Counted from the first letter of the stretch, positions 36,609 through 45,257 are shown. The stretch: 64,000 nucleotides of DNA from Larkinella terrae (GCF_009668025.1 NZ_WJXZ01000002.1:317216-381215); one strand, 5' to 3'. The notes: a model not told the origin generated them from the letters alone. A program made the numbers and translations.

Positions 36609-36805
36609 CCCGGCGTTTTGAAGGCGACATTCGGGAGATTCGGCGCAAGACTGGACGCAATCCGGACGGAACCGGGCCGGACAAATTTGGACGCGGAGGC
36701 AACGATGTAATACGCCGGATTGTGGGTGACGGTATTACCGTCGATGGTTAGCACACCCAGACAGCGATCGCAGCCGCCGATGGTATGCGGTTTTTGCTGC
36801 GACAA
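36609..36805 (-). pseudogene. C-terminal remnant of a GH30 glucosylceramidase-like gene
   Basis: On the minus strand, about 65 residues read as the end of a GH30 catalytic domain: QKPHTIGGCDRCLGVLTI, NPAYYIVASASKFVRPGSVR and PNVAFKTP. Upstream in this frame are two TGA codons and no catalytic domain. Downstream the similarity stops after KTP, where the frame becomes antisense to the 55-residue gene. Both ends are therefore lost and it is a relic, not a functional enzyme. Confidence 0.6.
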
Positions 36806-36883
36806 GGCTCATCAGAATGGGTTTTTGGGCGGACGGTTTTCATGGCTTTTCAAGCGGTTTGACCGGTTTTCGCCGGGCAGACA

Positions 36884-36913
36884 TTGACAGAACAAATCGG
36901 ATGGCTACCTTTG
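36884..36913 (+). promoter_or_regulatory. Bacteroidota-type promoter for the EamA permease
   Basis: TTGACA at 36884, then TACCTTTG at 36906-36913 (19 bp between TTG and TA) matches the consensus very well. The ATG at 36917 is 4 bp past the core, so the transcript would be leaderless or nearly so. Confidence 0.6.
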
Positions 36914-36916
36914 TTT

Positions 36917-37792
36917 ATGTCTTCCCGCCTAAGTTTATTCATCGGCGTTCTGTGCATCAGTATCTTCCCGGTTCTGGTCAAATCGACGCCCATTTCCGGC
37001 ATCAGCGACGCATTTTACCGCATGAGTATCGCTACCGTACTCATCTGGCCTTACGTCGTTATCCGTAAAAAATGGCAGCCCGAAACACTTCGTTACTGGA
37101 AACCGATTGTGCTTTGTGGGGTATTTTTTGCGTCCGATATCGCCGTCTGGAACCTGTCGATCCACTACTCGACCGCTACGCAGGCCAGTTTGTTGACGAA
37201 CCTGTCGCCCATTTGGGTGGGAATCGCTACGTTTTTGTTTTTTCCCGAAAAACCAAACCGCTACTTCTGGCTCGGAACGGCCCTGGCGGTTATTGGGCTG
37301 GTGTTGTTGATGGGCATCGAAATGTTCATTCAGATGAAATTCGACAGCGGTTTTTTCTTCGCCGTGTTGTCCGGTCTGTTTTATGCCGCTTACATCGTCG
37401 TGAGCAAAACGGTTTTGAAGAAGGTGCCGATCCTGAATTTTATGGCTTGCAGCATGACGGTTTCCAGCCTTTTTCTGGTGGTTTTGTGCCTGGTTCTGGG
37501 CGAACCGCTGTGGGGATTTGAACCCCGAATCTGGGGTTCTTTGATTATTCAGGCCCTGATTTGTCAACTGCTGGGCTGGTTTTCGGTCAGTCATGCGTTG
37601 CAGAAGATCGACGCGCAGCGGGTTTCGTTGAGTTTGCTCAGTCAGGCGGTTGTGACCGGTTTAATCGCCTGGGCGTTTATCGACGAAAAAATAACGCCCC
37701 AAATGATCCTCGGCGGAATCATTATTCTGCTGGGAATTGCCATCACGTTTAAGCGTACACGTACCCACGGACCGGCGGGCAGACCCGTTTAG
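36917..37792 (+). CDS. EamA/DMT-superfamily permease
   Basis: 291 residues with ten predicted membrane helices in two five-helix EamA repeats (segments such as NLSIHYSTATQASLLTNLSP and HALQKIDAQRVSLSLLSQAV are typical). Such carriers export metabolites or amino acids, or take up small solutes; the substrate is unknown. The ATG at 36917 is chosen because the strong promoter overlaps the upstream TTG start at 36884. The TAG overlaps the stop codon of the convergent thioredoxin gene. Confidence 0.85.
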   Translation: MSSRLSLFIGVLCISIFPVLVKSTPISGISDAFYRMSIATVLIWPYVVIRKKWQPETLRYWKPIVLCGVFFASDIAVWNLSIHYSTATQASLLTNLSPIWVGIATFLFFPEKPNRYFWLGTALAVIGLVLLMGIEMFIQMKFDSGFFFAVLSGLFYAAYIVVSKTVLKKVPILNFMACSMTVSSLFLVVLCLVLGEPLWGFEPRIWGSLIIQALICQLLGWFSVSHALQKIDAQRVSLSLLSQAVVTGLIAWAFIDEKITPQMILGGIIILLGIAITFKRTRTHGPAGRPV

Positions 37793-38115
37793 CCCGTTAC
37801 CTGCCGAACCATCGCTTCGAGTTTCTGAAGCGGCAGCACGCCCGATTGTCGCCAGACCACTTTTCCCTTATGAAATAAAATCATCGTCGGCACGCTCTGA
37901 ATCTGGTACGTACTGGAAGCCCAGCGGCTTTTATCGACGTCTACTTTGATGATCCGTAGTTTATCACCCGTTCGTTCGGCGAGTTGCTTTAGTGTAGGAG
38001 CCAATACTTTACAGGGCCCGCACCAGTCGGCGTAAAAGTCGACCAGCACGGGTTTGTCACCCCGGATTATATCGTGAAACGATTCGTTTTGAGTCGTGTT
38101 TGCTGCGTTGCTCAT
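37789..38115 (-). CDS. Thioredoxin
   Basis: 108 residues from the ATG at 38115; the frame is open further upstream but those residues are unlike thioredoxin. The fold is complete: VLVDFYADWCGPCKVLAP carries the WCGPC site (C32, C35), and the cis-proline region reads SVPTMILFHKG. It is a cytoplasmic dithiol reductant or co-chaperone. It lies 83 bp downstream of the SnoaL-like gene on the same strand and tail-to-tail with the permease. Confidence 0.93.
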   Translation of the reverse strand: MSNAANTTQNESFHDIIRGDKPVLVDFYADWCGPCKVLAPTLKQLAERTGDKLRIIKVDVDKSRWASSTYQIQSVPTMILFHKGKVVWRQSGVLPLQKLEAMVRQVTG

Positions 38116-38198
38116 GATCGGATGCCGGGCAAAATAGTCACCGACAACTGAATAACAACGCGATCCGTCGGGAAGTTTTTTCGATTTGGATTTTGAGT

Positions 38199-38681
38199 CT
38201 ATTTGCTGGCCTGAACCGTCGTCATGGCGTTTAGATTGGTGAGTGCGCAGACGTGGATGATCTTCCATTTCCCGCCAATCTTTTCGACTACCCGCGATTC
38301 TTTGGAAGTAGTTTTTCCGTGGCTGTCAATCAGCATCTGATCGTACCAGACAAAAGCCATTTTTCCATTGATGTGAATCTCATAATTGGTGTTCATAATG
38401 GAAACGCTGTCGGCGGGCCGGGCGGTGGAAAACTGACTTTTAAACTGCTTCTCCAGATTATCCCAGCCTTTGATGAGGGTAAAATCTCCTCCGTACAGAT
38501 TCGCGGCAAAATAAATGTAAGGGACATGCGCCCAACAATCTGCCCATTTTTCCTTGTCCCGTTTAAAGAAACCTTCCGTTTCGTTGTAGAGAACGGTTTT
38601 GATGGCCACCTGGTCGTTCTGCCCCCAGGCAGAAAAAATCGGGCCAACCATGACGATGCATAAAATCAGAAGCTTTTTCAT
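38199..38681 (-). CDS. Exported SnoaL/NTF2-like protein
   Basis: 160 residues. A signal peptide (MKKLLILCIVMVGPIFSAWG) precedes a cone-shaped NTF2-like domain (ETEGFFKRDKEKWADCWA, VWYDQMLIDSHGKTT, RVVEKIGGKWKIIHV). Proteins of this DUF4440/SnoaL class bind small ligands or act as accessory domains; the function is open. Divergent from the methyltransferase at 38800. Confidence 0.75.
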   Translation of the reverse strand: MKKLLILCIVMVGPIFSAWGQNDQVAIKTVLYNETEGFFKRDKEKWADCWAHVPYIYFAANLYGGDFTLIKGWDNLEKQFKSQFSTARPADSVSIMNTNYEIHINGKMAFVWYDQMLIDSHGKTTSKESRVVEKIGGKWKIIHVCALTNLNAMTTVQASK

Positions 38682-38799
38682 GATCGTATTTGTGAATGGT
38701 GTAGATGAAGATAACCCGTTTTATTGTAATAATCAAATATTATTTTGTATTTTAACTGTTAATACGTATAATGTACTTATCGCTATTTATTTTCGGGCT

Positions 38800-39603
38800 A
38801 TGTCAGACCAAACCGCCACCACCCGGGCCGAAATGCCAAAAGCTGCCAATCCGATTCTGGAACGCAGAACCGTTGAAAATGGAAACCGTAATTTGCTGAA
38901 ACACCTGAAACCGGGGCTGTCGGTGCTCGACGTCGGTTGTGGTTCCGGCGCCATTACGCGCGGTATTGCCGAGCTGGTGGGAGCGGAGGGGCGCGTGCTG
39001 GGCATCGACCCCAGCGGAAACCTGATTGCTCAGGCACGGCAGCATTCCGAAGCCCTGCCACAACTGGATTTTCAACAAGCGGATATTTACGGTTTTGAAA
39101 CCACCGAACAGTTCGATATTGTTACCTGTGCGCGGGTTTTACAGTGGCTGGCGAAACCGGAAGAAGCACTGGCCCGCATGGCGAAACTGGTAAAACCGGG
39201 CGGTTTTCTGGCGGTGCTGGACTACAATCATGAAAAAGTGGAATGGACGCCGGAGCCACCCGAGGCTATGAAGAAGTTCTACGGCGCGTTTCTGAAATGG
39301 CGGGAGGAAGCCGGTTTCGACAATGCGATTGCCGACCATTTGAAAGACCAGTTCCTGAAACTCGGTTTTGAGAAAATAACGGTTGAACCGCAGTTTGAAA
39401 TCAGCGTGAAGAGCGAACCGACTTTTGCCACGGCGAGTCGCATCTGGTCCGAAGTCGCCGAACTTCGCGGACCGCAGCTGGTAAAAGACGGTTATGTTTC
39501 GGAAGAAGACCGGCTTGCGGCCATTGAAGCCTACGACCAGTGGATTGCCACCACCGGCGAATCCATGCGGTTGTATTTGCTGGCGGTGGAGGCAAAAAAA
39601 TAG
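38800..39603 (+). CDS. Class I SAM-dependent methyltransferase
   Basis: 267 residues from ATG 38800; the open frame back to 38599 is antisense to the SnoaL gene. Motif I is VLDVGCGSG (43-51), followed by GRVLGIDPSG, FDIVTCARVLQWL and LVKPGGFLAVLDY, which fits the UbiE/Tam-like family. It is a soluble small-molecule methyltransferase; the substrate is unknown. Two large hairpin repeats follow directly. Confidence 0.87.
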   Translation: MSDQTATTRAEMPKAANPILERRTVENGNRNLLKHLKPGLSVLDVGCGSGAITRGIAELVGAEGRVLGIDPSGNLIAQARQHSEALPQLDFQQADIYGFETTEQFDIVTCARVLQWLAKPEEALARMAKLVKPGGFLAVLDYNHEKVEWTPEPPEAMKKFYGAFLKWREEAGFDNAIADHLKDQFLKLGFEKITVEPQFEISVKSEPTFATASRIWSEVAELRGPQLVKDGYVSEEDRLAAIEAYDQWIATTGESMRLYLLAVEAKK

Positions 39604-39609
39604 TTTATA

Positions 39610-39690
39610 GTTTACGGTTTTGGTTTAGGATTGGCTGACGCGTTCTTTATTTAGCGCGTGTCAGCCAATCCTAAACCAAAAACCGTGAAC
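39610..39690. repeat. Long inverted repeat (tttacggttt family)
   Basis: Perfect 18-bp arms (ggtttaggattggctgac at 39622-39639 and its complement at 39660-39677), extended outward by an imperfect gtttacggtttt segment. It forms a long hairpin 6 bp after the methyltransferase stop. A related but more decayed element lies at 60839-60954. Confidence 0.6.
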
Positions 39691-39697
39691 TATTAGT

Positions 39698-39836
39698 GAC
39701 TGTCTAAACTTTATAATTTCCCTTCTTTCGCGTTGCCCCCAACCCCCTAAAGGGGGCTATCAGATCCGGATAGTTAAGCCCCCTTTAGGGGGTTGGGGGC
39801 AACATAGAAAACATGATTTACTATTTTTGGACAATC
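39698..39836. repeat. MITE-like element with perfect 27-bp inverted repeat
   Basis: A 27-bp perfect inverted repeat (39732-39758 and 39777-39803; core aaccccctaaagggggct) surrounds an 18-nt loop that contains the palindrome atccggat. The whole is flanked by imperfect terminal inverted repeats: gactgtctaaa (39698-39708) and tttggacaatc (39826-39836), 9 of 11 positions matching. A non-coding, hairpin-forming dispersed element is likely; it ends 14 bp before the FKBP gene stop. Confidence 0.6.
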
Positions 39837-39849
39837 TCTTAAACCTTAT

Positions 39850-40770
39850 TTATTTTTTAACCGATTTGACGGTTATTTCAAAAGCCAGCGGGGTGTAAGG
39901 TGGAACGACGTAGTAGCCTTTCGACTGATCGTAACTGCCCTGGACGCCGTAACCGCGTACGGATGGAAACACCAGCAACGCTTTGTCTCCTACTTTTAAC
40001 CGGGTAATACCCGTACTAAAACCTTCAATATATTGGCCGGACCCGGCAACGAAGGTTAGGGAATCACTTTTATCAAAAGGAGTTGTTCCGCGCAGTGAAT
40101 TAGCTGTATAGGCCACGGTAACGGTATTTCCGGCAGCGATGGTCGAACCGGTTCCCGCCGTTGTCCGATACACACGGATGCTGTTTGCGGTATCGATTGG
40201 AGCGGGCAAATTTTTAATGGCAGCGTAATCGTCCATTTGCTCTTTTTCCGTCCGGGAGCGTTTCAGCGTGACATCGAAGATGACGGCACTGTATTCCGGC
40301 ATTTTATTACTCCGGGTGTCATTGCCAAATCCAATGCTGGATGGCATAAAAAACCGCCCGCTCTGGCCTTCTTTCAGGAGCAGAAAACCTTCCTCCAAAC
40401 CCTGAACAACGACGCCGGGCAGGAAAGGAATATAGGCGGATTTGGTGGCGTTGGCGCTGTCGACCAAAACCGCCTGTTTCGTGATAGCATCGATATACGA
40501 TAGTTTATACGTAAACTCCAGCTCGTCGCCACCTATTGCAGATCGGCCGGTTACTGAACTGCCGGTAATGATGTAGTACAATCCCGAAGCCGAGGCCGTT
40601 ACTTTATCCTGTAACTGGTTGGCCGTGAGGTAATCTTTAATTTGCTGATCGTTCAAAGCCGCCTGCCCCGCACTCGGATCGGTGAGATCTTTGTTCAGAC
40701 AGGAAGTCAGCCCTGCAACGATTAATAAGGCAATAACTGTACTCAGAAGTTTGGAATTCATGCTCGCCAT
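39850..40770 (-). CDS. FKBP-type peptidyl-prolyl isomerase lipoprotein, two domains
   Basis: 306 residues. A lipoprotein signal ends in LTSC (C24); an alternative ATG three codons in (40761) would give the same mature protein. Two FKBP-like domains follow, at about 70-170 (GVVQGLEEGFLLLKEGQSGR, MPSSIGFG) and 205-305 (YIEGFSTGITRLKVGDKALL). The role is folding of envelope proteins by proline isomerisation; in such Bacteroidota lipoproteins one domain is often degenerate. Upstream of the strand end lies the MITE-like element. Confidence 0.85.
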   Translation of the reverse strand: MASMNSKLLSTVIALLIVAGLTSCLNKDLTDPSAGQAALNDQQIKDYLTANQLQDKVTASASGLYYIITGSSVTGRSAIGGDELEFTYKLSYIDAITKQAVLVDSANATKSAYIPFLPGVVVQGLEEGFLLLKEGQSGRFFMPSSIGFGNDTRSNKMPEYSAVIFDVTLKRSRTEKEQMDDYAAIKNLPAPIDTANSIRVYRTTAGTGSTIAAGNTVTVAYTANSLRGTTPFDKSDSLTFVAGSGQYIEGFSTGITRLKVGDKALLVFPSVRGYGVQGSYDQSKGYYVVPPYTPLAFEITVKSVKK

Positions 40771-40849
40771 TAAATAGATAAGAAGTTGATAAGGTGTACT
40801 ATTTCTAATGACCCCATCGCCGGAGAAAGCGTTGCAATAGTCGACAAAA

Positions 40850-41908
40850 TTATGGGATCAATTTGCCTTCGCCTTCCCGTAATGTCCAAAAACGATCGGC
40901 GAACTGGGGCTTGTCTTTTAAAGCTTTCCGTAATTCATCGACCGGTTCGTGTTCGCCGTCGTCGGCCAGCGGAAAGGTGCCGTAATGGATGGCAACGCTG
41001 TGTTGCGAGCGGATATCTTCGTGAATCTGAACGGCCTGCGCGGGCGAACAGTGAATGGGCGACATGAACCAGGCCGGGCGGAAAGCCCCGATCGGGATCA
41101 GCGCAAGCCGGATGGAGCCGAATTGTTCACCGATTTTTTTGAAGAAGGTGCCATAGCCCGTATCCCCGACAAAATACAATTTTCCGGCCGCTTTGCTGTC
41201 GATCAGAAAACCGCACCAGAGCGTCGCATCCCGGTCGAACATGCCGCGCCCGGAAAAATGCTGCGCCGGAACGCAGTGGATCGTAGTGCTGTCGTTGTAA
41301 GCGAGAGAATGGTTCCAGTCCATTTCCGTCACCCGCTGACAACCTTGTTCTTCCAGAAAAGCTTTTACTCCCAGCGGGCAATACACCTGCGGCTGATCGC
41401 GCTGGCAGAGTTTCTTGACGGTTTCAATGTCCAGGTGATCCCAATGGTTATGGCTCAGCAGCAGAATGTCGATTTTGGGAATGTCGTCGAAGCGGATGCC
41501 GGGCGGCCGGTTCCGCGCCGGACCCGCCCACTGAAAAGGACTGGTGCGCTTGTACCAAACCGGGTCGGTCATCACGTTCAGGCTGTCGAATTGCAGTAAA
41601 ACCGTCGAGTGATTCACGAACGTAACACGAACCTCAGCACCCGCCACGCGGCCGGGTGGGGGTGGGCCGGGTGGTTCGTTCCGGAAAGCGGGCCACGGTG
41701 TTTTATCCCGACCCGACAGCATCCATTCGAGGGCTTCCTTGAGTCCTTTCGCCTGTACGCCGTTGTAATTATGAAATTGCTTGCCGTCGAAATGATCGCT
41801 CACCGGACCTTTGTAGCCGGGGGCCGAAATCAGGTACCCAATGGTCAGGATGACCACCACCGCGACAACAATAAAAACCAGCAGTCCCATCAGAATTTTC
41901 GAAAACAT
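40850..41908 (-). CDS. MBL-fold metal-dependent hydrolase (NAPE-PLD/UlaG-like)
   Basis: 352 residues with one N-terminal membrane helix (LMGLLVFIVVAVVVILTIGYL). The metal-binding motif is HNHWDH (H153, H155, D157, H158). VRVTFVNHSTVLLQ and GDTGYG are as in the phospholipase-D-like beta-lactamase fold. It probably hydrolyses a phosphodiester or lactone at the membrane; the substrate is unknown. The gene ends 79 bp from the FKBP gene and starts 12 bp after the fasciclin gene stop, all minus strand. Confidence 0.85.
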   Translation of the reverse strand: MFSKILMGLLVFIVVAVVVILTIGYLISAPGYKGPVSDHFDGKQFHNYNGVQAKGLKEALEWMLSGRDKTPWPAFRNEPPGPPPPGRVAGAEVRVTFVNHSTVLLQFDSLNVMTDPVWYKRTSPFQWAGPARNRPPGIRFDDIPKIDILLLSHNHWDHLDIETVKKLCQRDQPQVYCPLGVKAFLEEQGCQRVTEMDWNHSLAYNDSTTIHCVPAQHFSGRGMFDRDATLWCGFLIDSKAAGKLYFVGDTGYGTFFKKIGEQFGSIRLALIPIGAFRPAWFMSPIHCSPAQAVQIHEDIRSQHSVAIHYGTFPLADDGEHEPVDELRKALKDKPQFADRFWTLREGEGKLIP

Positions 41909-41920
41909 AAGGCGACCGGT

Positions 41921-42904
41921 TTACAACAGCACCTTGTCGATCTTGTGAACAACGCCGTTGGTTGCCGTTACGTTGGCGCGTGTTACCGTGGCTGGCGACG
42001 CAATGCCGCTGCTTTTCACGGTAACCGCACTGCCGGACGAATTGACGGTCAGTTTGCCGGTACTGTACGCCGTTACATCGCCCGTGGTCAGATCGTTGGA
42101 ATACAAACGCCCCGACACCACGTGGTTAGCCAGAATGGCGGTGAGTGTGGCCACCGGCACTTTATTGATCGTATCGGGCGTGCTGAGTTTCAAGGCGCGG
42201 AACGCACTGTTCGTCGGCGCAAAGGTCGTGTAGGGTGAAGTGCCCGTCAGCACACCCGCCAGCGTGGGGTTCACGGCGGCAATCCGAAGAGCGGCCGCGC
42301 CCAGCAGCGTCAGGCTGGTATCCGCCTGAACAACGCCGACCAGGCTGCCACCACTGCCGGGCGGGGGCGGTAACAGAATGTGGTCGATGACGTGGATGAC
42401 GCCGTTGGCGACCTGTACGTCGGGTTTGATCACTTTCGCACCGTTGATAAATAAACCGCTCGTTCCGTTTGTGATGTACGCTAAAACCGCCTGATTGTTA
42501 ATGCTTAATGAAGTCTGGACGGCTTTGTTTTTTTCCATCGGAAAACCGGTCGAAGCGACGGCGGCTTTTAACACGTGGTATTGCAGAATACCGGTCAGTT
42601 GCTCTTTGCTCAGGGCCGTCAGCGAGGTGGCGTCGGTGACGCCGGAAGCCCGGAAGGCGGCATCGTTCGGCGCAAAAACCGTCAGGTTCGGATTTTTGAA
42701 GGCATCGAGCTGACCCGCCTGCAACATGGCCGCTTTCAGAATGCTGAAGTCGCTGTTTTCGGAAAAATAATCGGCAGCGGTTTTCGGCTGGGCGGGAGCG
42801 TCTTCTTTTTCGTTGTCGCAACTGGTCGTAAACGTAAAAAGGGTAACGAAAACCGCCAGCACCAGGGTGTGGGAACGGAAAGGGAGGAAGAGCGTTTTTT
42901 TCAT
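41921..42904 (-). CDS. Fasciclin-domain lipoprotein, two FAS1 domains
   Basis: 327 residues. The lipoprotein signal ends in TTSC (C29). Two FAS1 domains follow, at about 45-180 and 190-325, each with the typical core (LTVFAPNDAAFRA / YTTFAPTNSAFRA) and C-terminal H-box (NGVIHVIDHILL / NGVVHKIDKVLL). FAS1 proteins serve in surface adhesion. It is 12 bp upstream of the MBL-fold gene on the same strand. Confidence 0.92.
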   Translation of the reverse strand: MKKTLFLPFRSHTLVLAVFVTLFTFTTSCDNEKEDAPAQPKTAADYFSENSDFSILKAAMLQAGQLDAFKNPNLTVFAPNDAAFRASGVTDATSLTALSKEQLTGILQYHVLKAAVASTGFPMEKNKAVQTSLSINNQAVLAYITNGTSGLFINGAKVIKPDVQVANGVIHVIDHILLPPPPGSGGSLVGVVQADTSLTLLGAAALRIAAVNPTLAGVLTGTSPYTTFAPTNSAFRALKLSTPDTINKVPVATLTAILANHVVSGRLYSNDLTTGDVTAYSTGKLTVNSSGSAVTVKSSGIASPATVTRANVTATNGVVHKIDKVLL

Positions 42905-43089
42905 GTAAAAGCGATCAATAAGTAAGATTAAGTACCTTATCAGGTCGGACAGACGGTTCCGCCTGTTATCTTTATGCCGAACACTGTTCAGAACGAATCC
43001 GTTGCGTCGTTTATTGAACGGAACGAACGGTTACTATTACGTTACAAAACTACCAAATCCTTTGTTAAACTTACTTTTTTGATAAACCC

Positions 43090-43692
43090 ATGAAAGAAAA
43101 ATTGCTCGTATTAGTTCTCCTGGTTGCGGTTGCCACCGGTTTTATGGCACCAACTAAAAAAATCAAACTGTTCAACGGAAAAGATTTGACGGGCTGGAAA
43201 ATCTACGGTACCGAAAAATGGTATGTGGCTGACGGAGAGCTGGTCTGCGAAAGTGGCCCCGACAAAGGATACGGTTATCTGGGGACTGATAAGTTTTACA
43301 AGAATTTCGATCTATCGCTGGAGTTTAAGCAGGAAGCCAACGGCAACAGCGGGGTCTTTTTCCGGTCGACGGTGGAAGGAACCAAAGTGAAAGGCTGGCA
43401 GGTTGAAGTGGCGCCCCCAAACCACGATACGGGCGGTATTTACGAATCATACGGTCGGAACTGGCTTAAGCAAATTCCCGACGAAAAAGAAAACATTCTG
43501 AAACCGGAGCAGTGGAACAAACTGCGTATCCGGGTCGAAGGTGATCATGTGCAGACCTGGCTCAATGGTCAGTCGATGGTGGATTTCAACGACGAAATCA
43601 TTGGGAAAGGCGAAGGCGGTATTGCCCTGCAAATCCACGACGGGGGCGGTATTAAAGTGCGCTGGAAAAATCTGGAACTGCAGCCGTTGTAA
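43090..43692 (+). CDS. DUF1080 family exported protein (3-keto-disaccharide hydrolase-like)
   Basis: 200 residues. After a signal peptide (MKEKLLVLVLLVAVATGFMA) a single concanavalin-like jelly roll follows: LFNGKDLTGWKIYG, SGVFFRSTVEG, WNKLRIRVEGDHVQTWLNG and IALQIHDGGGIKVRWKN. The family includes 3-keto-glucoside hydrolases, but many members are of unknown substrate. Divergent from the fasciclin gene; a terminator-like hairpin follows. Confidence 0.88.
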   Translation: MKEKLLVLVLLVAVATGFMAPTKKIKLFNGKDLTGWKIYGTEKWYVADGELVCESGPDKGYGYLGTDKFYKNFDLSLEFKQEANGNSGVFFRSTVEGTKVKGWQVEVAPPNHDTGGIYESYGRNWLKQIPDEKENILKPEQWNKLRIRVEGDHVQTWLNGQSMVDFNDEIIGKGEGGIALQIHDGGGIKVRWKNLELQPL

Positions 43693-43717
43693 CTAAACGA
43701 ATTCGAAAGAGCACGCA

Positions 43718-43764
43718 TTTTTCCCGACTTACTCCGCGCAAAACCGGCAGTAGGTTGGGAAAAA
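43718..43764. terminator. Bidirectional terminator-like hairpin
   Basis: Arms tttttccc (43718-43725) and gggaaaaa (43757-43764) pair, giving an A-run entry and tagtttt exit on the plus strand. It lies between the convergent DUF1080 and NamZ genes. A second, perfect hairpin ccgtccc-atc-gggacgg follows at 43804-43820. Confidence 0.5.
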
Positions 43765-43839
43765 TAGTTTTAAGGCCCTGTTGATGCCCGTCAAAACCGT
43801 CCACCGTCCCATCGGGACGGCATCCTTGCAGCTAGACGG

Positions 43840-45075
43840 CTACCGATAAAGCAGGTACTTTTTCCGCATAACCTTGTAGGCCGTCAATCCGGGTTCCCAA
43901 CTGGCCCGGATTTCTTTCTCCGGTCGTCCTTCCACGATTTGTTTCCGGAATAAACCGTTGCCTATCAGTCGTTCGATAACGCCCATTTCCCGGCTTAAAC
44001 TGGATTCGAAAAACTTCTCTTTTTGCGGATGGGCCTTATACAGCTCCATCAGCCATTGAATATTGATTTGCTTCCGCTTGCGCAACTGGCTGACGTCGTA
44101 TGTACGAAGATCGAGGCCGTAGCACACCTGATTCATAAACAGGGGAGTCTCGGCCATGCCCGGCAGACTCACCGGGGTATACGAGAACGAATAACGACCC
44201 TTCAACTCGGGACTCCCGATTACCGTAAAGGGAAAGTTGGTGCCGCGTCCGTGGTTAAGGTAGGTGCCTTCAAATAAACAGGTTGATGGATAGAGCAGGA
44301 TGCCCTGTTGGGTGTTCAGATTCGGCGAGGGAGGAACAGGCAACGTGTATGGCATGTCGTGCTCGTAGTTGGCAACCTTGATAATCTTCAGCTTGCAGGT
44401 AACTTTATTCTTGAGCCAGCCTTCGCCATTGGCCATTTGGGCGAACTCCGCGACGGTCAGCCCGTGCGAGATCGGGATCGGAAACATGCCGATACCCGAT
44501 TTATATTGCATGTCCAGAATGGGGCCGTCGATGAGGTAACCATTGGGGTTAGGCCGGTCGAGGATCAGCAGCTCCTTGTTGTTTTCCTGGCACGCTTCCA
44601 TCAGCCTGACCAGCGCATTGATGTTGGTGTAAAACCGGCAACCCACATCCTGGAGGTCATACAGCAGCAGATCCACATCGGCGAGGTCTTCCGGCGAGGG
44701 TTTGTTTTTCTTACCATAAAGGGAGATAACCGGTATGCCAGTAGCTTTATCGGTTTCGTCGGCCACTTGCGTACCGGCACTGGCCTTTCCCCGAAAACCG
44801 TGTTCGGGGCCGAATATCTTCACAATGGTGACACCCAGCGTCTTCAGGCTGTCAACCAGGTGTTTCTTCCCGATAATGGACGTTTGATTGGCCAGGATGG
44901 CCACCCGCTTGCCCTTTAAATACGGCACATATTGGTCCGGCTGATCAGCCCCGGTCGTGATGGCTTTTGGAGGAACACCCGCCTTTTCGGCAGCATGGTA
45001 GCGAATGGATGCGGTGCTTCCAAAAACAATTGCAATGATGATTAACGCACTAACGATCGTGACTAGCTTCTTCAT
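43840..45075 (-). CDS. Exo-beta-N-acetylmuramidase, NamZ type (DUF1343, GH171)
   Basis: 411 residues from the ATG at 45075, giving the signal peptide MKKLVTIVSALIIIAIVF; an upstream ATG at 45111 would bury it. The DUF1343 core is complete: RVAILANQTS, KIFGPEHGFRG, DLLLYDLQDVGCRFYTNI, LLILDRPNPNG and FPIPISHGLTVAEFA. The family releases N-acetylmuramic acid from peptidoglycan fragments in the periplasm. No muramic acid uptake or recycling genes are next to it. Convergent with the DUF1080 gene and divergent from the ABC permease. Confidence 0.88.
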   Translation of the reverse strand: MKKLVTIVSALIIIAIVFGSTASIRYHAAEKAGVPPKAITTGADQPDQYVPYLKGKRVAILANQTSIIGKKHLVDSLKTLGVTIVKIFGPEHGFRGKASAGTQVADETDKATGIPVISLYGKKNKPSPEDLADVDLLLYDLQDVGCRFYTNINALVRLMEACQENNKELLILDRPNPNGYLIDGPILDMQYKSGIGMFPIPISHGLTVAEFAQMANGEGWLKNKVTCKLKIIKVANYEHDMPYTLPVPPSPNLNTQQGILLYPSTCLFEGTYLNHGRGTNFPFTVIGSPELKGRYSFSYTPVSLPGMAETPLFMNQVCYGLDLRTYDVSQLRKRKQINIQWLMELYKAHPQKEKFFESSLSREMGVIERLIGNGLFRKQIVEGRPEKEIRASWEPGLTAYKVMRKKYLLYR

Positions 45076-45180
45076 GGATACTTCAAACGGATGAGTTCCC
45101 AAAGTAAGCACCGGTTTTGATTTATGAAAAGGAATGGCCTGCTAACATATTAGATTCCGGCGATAACTAATTAAATAGTT

Positions 45181-45207
45181 TTGTAACGAATTTAATAGTT
45201 ATATTTG
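45181..45207 (+). promoter_or_regulatory. Bacteroidota-type promoter
   Basis: TTG at 45181 and TATATTTG at 45200-45207 (16-bp spacer, slightly short) precede the ABC permease ATG by 50 bp. Confidence 0.45.
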
Positions 45208-45257
45208 GGCGCTTTCCACGAAACCAATGTTTTCCGGTTCTTTCTGCTGTTTCAGTT

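Noticed and set aside
43804-43820. Short perfect hairpin ccgtccc/gggacgg
   Set aside because: Probably part of the same convergent terminator region as 43718-43764; not reported as a separate finding.
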